In this document: piece by piece, positions 1 through 5,621 of the stretch
Layout: each line of letters begins with the position of its first letter
Numbering within the stretch: position 1 is the first letter of the stretch
Source of the DNA: DASQJL01 sp035689165
GTDB taxonomy: Bacteria > Eisenbacteria > RBG-16-71-46 > SZUA-252
NCBI GenBank assembly: GCA_035689165.1
Contig: DASSLZ010000265.1
Coordinates: forward strand, 1-5,621
Length of the DNA: 5,621 nt
Direction of reading: 5' to 3'
The notes under the pieces: generated by a model
What the model was told of the DNA's origin: nothing
Databases searched by the model: none
What the model saw: the letters and a program-made list of their open reading frames with translations, nothing else
Made by a program: the position numbers and the translations under genes

Positions 1-1
1 C

Positions 2-3000
2 GCGGCCGACGCCATCTACTTCTACGGCACCGGGGAGAGCGGCTTCGGCTACGACCTGAAGGCGGGGGGCGGGACGGAGTACCAGGAAACGCAGCGGACC
101 GACCTGCAGCCGCACTGGCTCACGTGGGGACCGGGCCCGCTGGCGACGCCTCCGCGGCGGATCGCGGCGCGCGACGCCGCGCCCGTGACGGCCGGGGCGC
201 CGCTTCTCACGCAGGTGACCCATCGGGTCCATTTCGAGAGCAATCGATTCCCCAACTTCGACCTCTTCCAGCCCGGGCTTCGATGGGAGCGCTGGTTCAT
301 GAGCGTGCTGCCGCAGGGGGCACGGCTCGCGTTTCCGATCACCCTTCCGGGAGCCGTCCCGGGGGGCGAGGCCTCGGCGAGGCTCCGGATGTGGGGGCAG
401 GGCACGTCGACCGGGCACTCCGCGCGCCTCTGGTGGGACGGCGCGATCGTGGACACGGTGAGCTGGAATTTTCTCGCGGCGCGCGACCTGACCGCGTCGG
501 GGCTTCGCACGAACGGGGCGCGCGACACGGTGCAGGCCGAGGTGCCGGCGGTTTTCGGACGGACCGATCCCGAATATCTCGCCTGGTTCGAGGTCTCCTA
601 CCCGCGGGCGCTCACCGCCTCGTCGGACACCATCGCTTTCGCCGCGCCCGACTCGGTCGCGCCCGGACGCTACCGCTACGCCATCGCCGGGGTGAGCGAC
701 ACCACGGCGGCGTGGCTCCTGGAATGCACCGATCCCGAAGCGCCCGTCAGGCTCACCGGGGGAATCTGGTCCGGCGCCTCGCCCGCGTTCACGCTGACGG
801 TCGAGGACAGCGCGGGCGGCGGCTACCGGCCGCGCTACACGCTCGCCTCGACGTCGAGGGCGCCGATTCCCGCGCTGGCCCGCTACGCGCCCGCCGCGAG
901 TCCGCACGCCGTGGCGGACCTCCTCGATGCGGGGAACGCGGCCGACTACCTGATCGTCACGCCGGCCGCGTTCCTCGCCGAGGCGGAGTCGCTCGCCATC
1001 GACCGCGAGGCGCTGCTCCCGGGAGTCGCCGCTCCGCGCGCGGCGGTCGCCACCACCGAGGCGATCGCGGCCCAGCTCGGCGGCGGCCGGTCGGACCCGG
1101 TCGCGATCCGGAACCTCTTCGCCTACGCCGAGCGGCACTGGGCCGCCGGACCACTCTATGTCTGCCTCTTCGGAGACGCCTCGGACGATCCGAAGAACTA
1201 TCAGATCATCTCGGCGGCCGATCTCGTGCCGACCTACAACGAGTACTGGGACACCAGCCTTCTCCTCCAGTTCATCTCGGACGACTTCTACGCTCTCCTC
1301 GACGGGCCCGGCGACCGGCTCGTCGACCTCGCGATCGGGCGCCTGCCCGCGCGCACGACCGAAGAGGCGCGCGCGCTGGCGCGGGGGAAGAACGCGATCT
1401 ACGAACGCACCCAGGACTTCGACTGGTGGCGCGCGCGCGCGCTGCTGACCGCCGACGACGCCTGGAAGTGGTCGGTTCCGAACACGAAGCGCGACCCCGT
1501 CGGCGCCGACCACGTGACCCAGATGGAGCGGAAGGACGGATTCCATCTTCCGTTTCCCGTGCGCCGGGAGAAGGTCTACCTGAACGACTACCCCTTCGCC
1601 GATTCCACGAAGCAGTCGAAGCCGGCGGCCCGGGAGGCCTTCCTGGCCGCGGTGAACGCGGGCAACTGGCTCGTCGAGTTCGCGGGACACGGCAACGAGA
1701 ACTTCCTCGCCGACGAGCAGATGTTCCGCTCCCTCGACGTGAACCGCCTCACGAACGCCGCGCGGCCTTCGATCTTCGGCTTCTTCTCCTGCACGGTGGG
1801 GAAGTTCGACGACAACGTGCAGCAGGACGGGCTGGGCGAGCTCCTGCTCCGCCACCCCGGCGGCGGATCGGTGGTCTCCCTGGCGGCGAGCCAGGAGGTG
1901 TTCGGGCTGGAGAGCGGGAGGCTGAACGACGCCTTCGTCGACGCGCTCTTCCCGGCTTTCCCTCGCGTGGACACGCTTCGGACCGCGGGTCTCGCGTGGG
2001 CCCTGGCCAAGAACGCGCCGGGAAATCAGAACGACGTCGTGCGGAAGTACGGCTACCTGGGCGATCCCGCGGCCATCCCGCCGCTCCCGCGCGGACGCGG
2101 CGTATTCGAGAAGGGCGCGCTCGATTCGATTCCGCGCGGCGAGGTCGCCGCGATCCGGGGCCACGCGCTGAATCCGGACGGATCCCTCGACACGCTCTCG
2201 ACGGGCACGGTCCTGCTGGAGGCGCTCGGCCCGCCCTCACGGAGGATCGAGATCGCCGACCGGAACGGAGTCGGGATCGCGGTGCCCTACGCGCTCCCGG
2301 GGCCGGTGCTCTACCGGGGCGAGACCGCCCTGAACCAGGGCACGTTCACGCTTCGCTTCGTCGTGCCGACCGACGGCCGGATCGTCGGCCCCGGCGCCCA
2401 GATCCGGGCCCTCCTGTCGCAGGCGGGCGGCCGCGGGGTGGGGCTCGCGGCCGACTCGCTCCGCATCGCGACCTCGCTGGCTCCGCGCGCGGACGCGACG
2501 CCCCCGACCATCCGCCTGCTGGGGCCGGCGGCGAACGACTCCACCGTGGCGCCCGGAACGGTCCTGACCTTCGCGATCGAGGATTCGAGCGGGATCGATC
2601 TCACGCGTCTGGACGACGCGCACAGCGTCTTCACGATCGTGGACGACCGCGGCACGCCCATCGACATGACCCCGACCTTCCGCTACGAGCCCTCCAGCTT
2701 CACGCGCGGGACGGCGACGCTCACGCTGCCCCAGCTGGCCGGGGGCGCCCACCTGCTCGAAGTGCACGCTTCCGACACCTACCGGAACGTGGGGATCGCC
2801 ACCTTCACGATCGACGTCGCCGCGGCCGTCCCTCCCGGATCGGCCCTGGTCATGACCGAGGTGTTCAACTATCCCAATCCCTTCCCCCGGGAGACCTATC
2901 TGCACGCGCGGCTGAACCGGGCGGCGCGGCTCCGGGTGCAGATCCTGACCGTTTCGGGGCGCCGGGTGCGCGATTTCGCGCTCGACGGCAAGGCCGGGGA

Positions 3001-3136
3001 GAACTACATCCCCTGGGACGGCCGCGATTCAGAGGGAGAAAAAGTGGCCCTTGGGGTTTATATCGTGAAGCTGACAGCAGAGGTACCGGGGGGGAATCGC
3101 GCCACGGCCATCGCGCGAGCGCTCCGTGCCGAGTGA
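2..3136 (+). CDS. porU: PorU-like C25 (gingipain-family) T9SS surface endopeptidase, 5'-partial
   Basis: The frame is open from base 2 to TGA at 3134-3136 (1044 visible codons). A GTG at 185 is only an internal Val: the protein-like sequence continues upstream of it (IYFYGTGESGFGYD, then HWLTW), resembling the PorU N-terminal domain, so the true start is off-window. Numbering from base 2, the C25 domain spans about residues 310-650. It shows DYLIVT (D315), LFGDASDD (389-396), FAGHGNE with catalytic His563, and FFSCTVGKFD with catalytic Cys597. The 34-residue His-Cys spacing matches gingipains (33 in RgpB). The stretch after Cys597 (GLGELLLRHPGGGSVVSL) also fits PorU. An Ig-like region about 830-945 begins near DATPPTIRLLGP and contains EDSSGID. 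The C-terminal 90 residues form a FlgD/T9SS sorting-type domain (NYPNPF at 956-961, then PWDGRDSEG and GVYIVKL). In known systems PorU removes cargo sorting domains and anchors cargo at the cell surface. The downstream porV supports PorU over an ordinary C25 cargo protease. The first 100-200 residues are probably missing. Confidence 0.9.
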   Translation, partial: AADAIYFYGTGESGFGYDLKAGGGTEYQETQRTDLQPHWLTWGPGPLATPPRRIAARDAAPVTAGAPLLTQVTHRVHFESNRFPNFDLFQPGLRWERWFMSVLPQGARLAFPITLPGAVPGGEASARLRMWGQGTSTGHSARLWWDGAIVDTVSWNFLAARDLTASGLRTNGARDTVQAEVPAVFGRTDPEYLAWFEVSYPRALTASSDTIAFAAPDSVAPGRYRYAIAGVSDTTAAWLLECTDPEAPVRLTGGIWSGASPAFTLTVEDSAGGGYRPRYTLASTSRAPIPALARYAPAASPHAVADLLDAGNAADYLIVTPAAFLAEAESLAIDREALLPGVAAPRAAVATTEAIAAQLGGGRSDPVAIRNLFAYAERHWAAGPLYVCLFGDASDDPKNYQIISAADLVPTYNEYWDTSLLLQFISDDFYALLDGPGDRLVDLAIGRLPARTTEEARALARGKNAIYERTQDFDWWRARALLTADDAWKWSVPNTKRDPVGADHVTQMERKDGFHLPFPVRREKVYLNDYPFADSTKQSKPAAREAFLAAVNAGNWLVEFAGHGNENFLADEQMFRSLDVNRLTNAARPSIFGFFSCTVGKFDDNVQQDGLGELLLRHPGGGSVVSLAASQEVFGLESGRLNDAFVDALFPAFPRVDTLRTAGLAWALAKNAPGNQNDVVRKYGYLGDPAAIPPLPRGRGVFEKGALDSIPRGEVAAIRGHALNPDGSLDTLSTGTVLLEALGPPSRRIEIADRNGVGIAVPYALPGPVLYRGETALNQGTFTLRFVVPTDGRIVGPGAQIRALLSQAGGRGVGLAADSLRIATSLAPRADATPPTIRLLGPAANDSTVAPGTVLTFAIEDSSGIDLTRLDDAHSVFTIVDDRGTPIDMTPTFRYEPSSFTRGTATLTLPQLAGGAHLLEVHASDTYRNVGIATFTIDVAAAVPPGSALVMTEVFNYPNPFPRETYLHARLNRAARLRVQILTVSGRRVRDFALDGKAGENYIPWDGRDSEGEKVALGVYIVKLTAEVPGGNRATAIARALRAE

Positions 3137-3156
3137 GCATCCACCGGCGGAACCGC

Positions 3157-3186
3157 TTGTTACCATGTCCCATCGTGTTCTAGACT
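3157..3186 (+). promoter_or_regulatory. Candidate sigma70-like promoter for porV
   Basis: TTGTTA (3157-3162) and TAGACT (3181-3186) are separated by 18 nt. Each matches four of six consensus bases. They lie in a locally AT-richer stretch just after the porU stop, inside otherwise very GC-rich sequence. A start site near 3193 would give a leader of about 55 nt before porV. The Bacteroidota-type -7 element (TAnnTTTG) is not seen. This is sequence resemblance only; porV could equally be read through from porU. Confidence 0.35.
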
Positions 3187-3198
3187 TAGGGTCTCGTC

Positions 3199-3219
3199 GG
3201 GGGCGCGATCGGCGTCCCT
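3199..3219 (+). other. Possible stem-loop in the porV leader
   Basis: Bases 3199-3206 can pair with 3212-3219 (six Watson-Crick pairs and two G-U pairs) around a five-base loop GATCG. There is no T-run after it, so it is not a convincing intrinsic terminator for porU. If the promoter at 3157-3186 is real, the stem would begin within a few bases of the mRNA 5' end, where such structures can protect transcripts from decay. The stem is modest, and chance pairing is common in GC-rich DNA. Confidence 0.25.
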
Positions 3220-3231
3220 TCCTGCATTCCG

Positions 3232-3240
3232 TAAGGAGGT
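3232..3240 (+). promoter_or_regulatory. Very strong Shine-Dalgarno of porV
   Basis: TAAGGAGGT is a nine-base perfect complement of the canonical 16S rRNA 3' end. It lies seven bases before the ATG at 3248. It fixes the porV start and predicts high translation, as expected for an abundant outer-membrane protein. The M6 gene downstream has no comparable site. Confidence 0.9.
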
Positions 3241-3247
3241 CTTCCAC

Positions 3248-4231
3248 ATGAGTCGCTTCCTCACCGCCGCCTCGAGGGCTGCCTTGGCGCTCGTCCTCCT
3301 GGCCGGCTTCGCCGCGTCCGCCCAGGCCCAGTCCGAAGCCGGGGGCATCTCCACGCTCTTCGCGCCGGGAGCCCGCGCCGACGGCATGGGTCGCGCCTTC
3401 ACCGCCGTCGCCAACGACGCGAACGCGATCTGGTGGAATCCCGGCGGCCTGGCCTTCATCCGCGGCCACGACATCAGCCTGACCTACTCCCAGCTGGTCC
3501 CCGATCTCGCCTCCGACGTGAACTGGTCCTATCCCGTCTATGCCCAGCATGTCGAGGGGTGGGGCGGCCTGGGCGCGAGCGTCGGCTACCTGAGCTACGG
3601 CAAGAGCGAAGCGACCGACGTGGACGGCAACGTGACGGGCGAGTTCACCTCGTACGAGCTGGTGCCCTCCATCGCCTACGGCACCGAGCTGGCGGACAAC
3701 GTCGGCTTCGGCGTCGCCCTGAAGCTGATCCGCGTCGACTTGGCCCCCCAGGCGGTCACCCTCGACCAGAAGAACGGGCGCGGGACGACGTTCGCCGCCG
3801 ACATCGGCGGTTTGATCAAGATGCCCGCGGCCAAGGTCGCCATCGGCGCCACCCTCGCCAACCTGGGCCCGGACATCGCCTACATCGACCAGGATCAGTC
3901 GGACCCGCTGGGCCGGAACATCCGGCTCGGCCTCGCCTACACGCCGATCGAGAACGACGTGCACCGCGTCCTGATCGCGGCCGACGCCTCGCGCTTCCTC
4001 ATCCCCGGCCGCGTGCTCGCCGTGGACGTCTGGAACGCCGGCGCCGAGTACGAGTTCAACCGGCTCATCGCGCTGCGCGCGGGCTACATCAGCGACCCGA
4101 TCGGCGACATCACGGACTTCACGTTCGGCCTGGGATTGAACTATCACGGCGTGCGCTTCGACTACGCCTCGATCCCGCAGTCGAGCTTCCTGGATCGCGT
4201 CAACCGGTTCTCGCTCGGATACCACTTCTAA
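3248..4231 (+). CDS. porV: PorV-family T9SS outer-membrane beta-barrel protein
   Basis: This is a complete 327-residue gene with ATG at 3248 set by the strong upstream ribosome binding site and TAA at 4229-4231. Residues 1-27 form a classic signal peptide: basic n-region with R3 and R10, hydrophobic core ALALVLLAGFAA, and likely cleavage AQA|QS. The mature N-terminus carries the PorV/PorQ (UPF0164) hallmark GARADGMGRAFTAVANDANA (41-60), followed by IWWNPGGLAF. The rest alternates short polar and hydrophobic strands separated by Gly/Asp turns, as in a FadL-like barrel, and ends FSLGYHF with the terminal Phe typical of a BAM-recognised outer-membrane signal. In studied T9SSs PorV binds cargo C-terminal domains and shuttles cargo to the attachment complex with PorU. 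The protein is somewhat shorter than the P. gingivalis protein (about 390 residues), suggesting shorter loops. The position directly after porU favours PorV over PorQ or a generic UPF0164 protein, but family-level assignment is firmer than the exact paralogue. Confidence 0.9.
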   Translation: MSRFLTAASRAALALVLLAGFAASAQAQSEAGGISTLFAPGARADGMGRAFTAVANDANAIWWNPGGLAFIRGHDISLTYSQLVPDLASDVNWSYPVYAQHVEGWGGLGASVGYLSYGKSEATDVDGNVTGEFTSYELVPSIAYGTELADNVGFGVALKLIRVDLAPQAVTLDQKNGRGTTFAADIGGLIKMPAAKVAIGATLANLGPDIAYIDQDQSDPLGRNIRLGLAYTPIENDVHRVLIAADASRFLIPGRVLAVDVWNAGAEYEFNRLIALRAGYISDPIGDITDFTFGLGLNYHGVRFDYASIPQSSFLDRVNRFSLGYHF

Positions 4232-4244
4232 GAACCCTTCGAAC

Positions 4245-5621
4245 GTGACCCTGCGGACGGGGCGGCGGACCGCCCGCGGCGCGTTTCTCGGAATCGCAGT
4301 CTTCATGGGGAGCCAGGCCCTGACCTCGGGCCTGGCTCCCTTGGCATTCGCGGCCGGCACGCCCCCGTCCCGCCTGGTGGCGTCGCGGCCCCCGGCCGGC
4401 CCCGCGCCCGGCAGGGACGCCCTCCTCGCCAAGCGGATCGAACGGGCGCACTCTTTCCCGCATCGCCTGGGCGGTCCGCGGCGCGCCTCCTGGGTGAGCG
4501 GCGGCCGTCCACCACTCCTCGCGCCCTCTCTGCGGACGGGGCAGCTGGAGCGCACGGTAGCTTTCGCGGGCGCTCCGGAGACGCTCCGCGTGCTCGGCCT
4601 GCGCGTGGATTTCGCGACAGACCGCCTGGGATCGCAGACCACGACGCCGGACGGGAAGTTCGATCTTCGCGATGGCGTCTCGCTCGGGATCCCGATCGAT
4701 CCGCCGCCGCACAACCGCGCCTTCTTCCTCTCCCACCTCCAGGCGCTCCAGCGCTACTGGCGGTTCGTCTCCTACGGCAATCTCGTCCTCGAGTACGACG
4801 TCTACCCGAAGAACGACACCCTGACCTACCGTCTGGGCGACACCGGGGATTACGGACCCTGGACGCTGGGGCAGGCGTCGTTCGCGTCGGCGCAGCGCTT
4901 CTTCAAGGATGCAGTGACGAAGGCCGATCAGACCGACTCGATCCCCTTCGGTGACTTCGACGTCATCGCCCTGTTCCACGCCGGAGCCGACTTTCAGACC
5001 GACCTCCGCGGGGATTCGCCCCGCGACTTTCCGACGTTCCAGATCTCGCTGGAGGACTCGGTCGCGGTCAACGGCGGGGCGGTCGCGGTCTTCGGCGGTC
5101 TCGTCATGCCCGAGACCGAGAATCAAGATGGATACTACAGCGCCCTGAACGGAACCCTGGCCCATGAGTTCGGGCACACCCAGGGCCTTCCCGACCTCTA
5201 CGACATCAACACGTTTTTCCCGGCGGTGGGCGTCTGGAGCAACATGGACTCGGGGTACCTGCTGACCACGTCAGTCCAGGACCAGAAGACGGGGGCCATC
5301 TCCGACGCGACGGGGGTCATTCCCACGAGTCTCGATCCGTGGTGCAAGAACGTCCTCTGGCCCGGGAAGCTCGACCTCGTGGATCCCGGACGCGACTACT
5401 CGGCCTCGCTCCGCGCGACGGAGCTGCACGACAGCCTGCTCTACGTCCCGCTCGGTGGCGACGAGTACTACCTGATCGAGAACCGCGAGACCGACCTGAA
5501 CGGGGACAACACCGTCTACCTGGATCGCGACTCCACGACGAACGTGATCCTGGGACCGGGGCTATCGAGCGCCGATCCCACCGATTCGCTCGGCGACCGG
5601 GAGTACGACTTCCTCCTGCCG
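4245..5621 (+). CDS. Secreted M6-family zinc metalloprotease, 3'-partial
   Basis: The frame is open from GTG at 4245 to the window end (459 codons, no stop). GTG is chosen because it begins a good signal peptide: n-region with R4, R7, R8 and R11, hydrophobic stretch AFLGIAVFMG onward, and likely cleavage AFA|AG after residue 36. ATG at 4305 would lose the basic residues. No Shine-Dalgarno is visible; the 13-nt gap to the porV stop suggests translational coupling. Residues 37-110 are a Pro/Arg-rich probable propeptide. The M6-like region follows: LRVLGLRVDFATD (114-126), VSYGNLVLEYDVYP (175-188), FDVIALFHAGAD (238-249), then HEFGHTQGLPDLYD (307-320) with zinc ligands His307 and His311, catalytic Glu308 and the conserved Asp317. 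GVWSNMDSG, with Met334 as likely Met-turn, and EYYLIENRE (407-415) are further M6 (immune inhibitor A-type) signatures. The expected role is extracellular proteolysis; the substrate is unknown. The gene's place behind porU-porV makes it a candidate T9SS cargo, but the C-terminus that would carry a sorting domain is outside the window. Confidence 0.88.
   Translation, partial: MTLRTGRRTARGAFLGIAVFMGSQALTSGLAPLAFAAGTPPSRLVASRPPAGPAPGRDALLAKRIERAHSFPHRLGGPRRASWVSGGRPPLLAPSLRTGQLERTVAFAGAPETLRVLGLRVDFATDRLGSQTTTPDGKFDLRDGVSLGIPIDPPPHNRAFFLSHLQALQRYWRFVSYGNLVLEYDVYPKNDTLTYRLGDTGDYGPWTLGQASFASAQRFFKDAVTKADQTDSIPFGDFDVIALFHAGADFQTDLRGDSPRDFPTFQISLEDSVAVNGGAVAVFGGLVMPETENQDGYYSALNGTLAHEFGHTQGLPDLYDINTFFPAVGVWSNMDSGYLLTTSVQDQKTGAISDATGVIPTSLDPWCKNVLWPGKLDLVDPGRDYSASLRATELHDSLLYVPLGGDEYYLIENRETDLNGDNTVYLDRDSTTNVILGPGLSSADPTDSLGDREYDFLLP
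4260..4275 (+). repeat. GC-only hairpin just inside the M6 protease start
   Basis: GGGCGG (4260-4265) pairs perfectly with CCGCCC (4270-4275) around loop CGGA. The stem starts 15 nt after the GTG and would lie within the initiating ribosome footprint. With no visible Shine-Dalgarno, this predicts weak initiation unless ribosomes arriving from porV open it. The inverted repeat is certain; a regulatory role is inference. Confidence 0.5.
4307..4341 (+). repeat. Long perfect inverted repeat in the M6 signal-peptide coding region
   Basis: GGGAGCCAGGCCC (4308-4320) and GGGCCTGGCTCCC (4328-4340) form a 13-bp perfect stem with a seven-base loop TGACCTC; G4307 and T4341 can add a wobble pair. It is the strongest hairpin noticed in the window. 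It sits inside the coding sequence, over the signal-peptide codons for about residues 22-32. Only TTGGCATT follows, not a T-run, so intrinsic termination is weakly supported. It could be an attenuator between porV and the protease, an mRNA processing or stability element, or coincidence. Confidence 0.6.

Noticed and set aside
185..187. GTG at 185 as the start of the C25 protease
   Set aside because: The same frame is open to the left edge and encodes PorU-like N-terminal sequence upstream; no ribosome binding site precedes this codon.
1429..1442. Alternating (GC)7 dinucleotide run with Z-DNA potential
   Set aside because: It encodes an ordinary Arg-Ala stretch in frame within porU and is the sort of run expected in GC-rich coding DNA.
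124..3183. A 1019-codon plus-strand ORF in another frame over the porU region
   Set aside because: Its product is an Arg/Gly/Ala/Pro-rich low-complexity sequence without domains. The overlapping frame gives clear PorU motifs, so this is a high-GC shadow despite its length.
3137..3247. Small gene or RNA gene in the porU-porV gap
   Set aside because: No ORF with a ribosome binding site and no tRNA-like or other RNA structure beyond one modest stem-loop was seen; the gap is best read as the porV leader.
4328..4348. Intrinsic terminator after porV formed by the long hairpin
   Set aside because: No T-run follows the stem (TTGGCATT only), and the hairpin lies within the coding region of the next gene, whose signal peptide begins upstream. 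It is kept as an inverted repeat rather than called a terminator.
3029..4714. A 561-codon minus-strand ORF antisense to porV and flanks
   Set aside because: The product has repetitive Val/Gly/Asp/Arg composition typical of antisense to high-GC genes, and it overlaps the well-supported porV and the M6 gene start. No ribosome binding site or domain was recognised.
4200..5177. A 325-codon minus-strand ORF antisense to the M6 protease
   Set aside because: It overlaps the frame encoding the signal peptide and M6 motifs, and its Arg/Gly/Glu-rich product resembles no family I recognise.

Overview
The window reads as a GC-rich bacterial chromosome fragment, by eye roughly two thirds or more G+C with strong GC-ending codon preference. 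It carries three consecutive plus-strand genes for exported proteins: a PorU-type C25 cysteine endopeptidase (5' end outside the window), a PorV-family outer-membrane beta-barrel, and an M6-type zinc metalloprotease (3' end outside the window). PorU and PorV belong to the attachment/shuttle machinery of the type IX secretion system (T9SS). That system is best known from Bacteroidota but also occurs in other FCB-group phyla. The high GC, the FlgD-like sorting domain and the porU-porV order suggest a GC-rich FCB-group lineage such as Eisenbacteria, Krumholzibacteriota, Latescibacterota or Gemmatimonadota. No rRNA or other taxonomic marker is present, so this placement is inference.

Layout. From base 2 to 3136 runs the porU reading frame, open at the left edge, with both C25 catalytic residues and a C-terminal FlgD/T9SS-type domain. 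A 111-nt gap (3137-3247) holds a possible sigma70-like promoter, a possible 5'-UTR stem-loop and a nine-base Shine-Dalgarno match. porV follows at 3248-4231. Thirteen bases later a GTG-started gene with a signal peptide begins (4245 to the window end). It carries the M6 zinc motif HEFGH and downstream M6 hallmarks. Two GC-rich hairpins lie inside the first 100 nt of this last gene, and it has no visible ribosome binding site, in sharp contrast to porV.

How the genes may work together. In characterised T9SSs, cargo crosses the outer membrane, is handed by its C-terminal domain to PorV, and is processed by PorU, which cleaves the sorting domain and attaches the cargo to the surface. The M6 protease directly behind porV is a natural candidate cargo or maturation protease, but its C-terminus, where a sorting domain would lie, is beyond the window. 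No RNA genes, CRISPR arrays, insertion sequences or minus-strand genes were found. The long alternative-frame and minus-strand ORFs are Arg/Pro/Gly-rich shadows typical of high-GC DNA.
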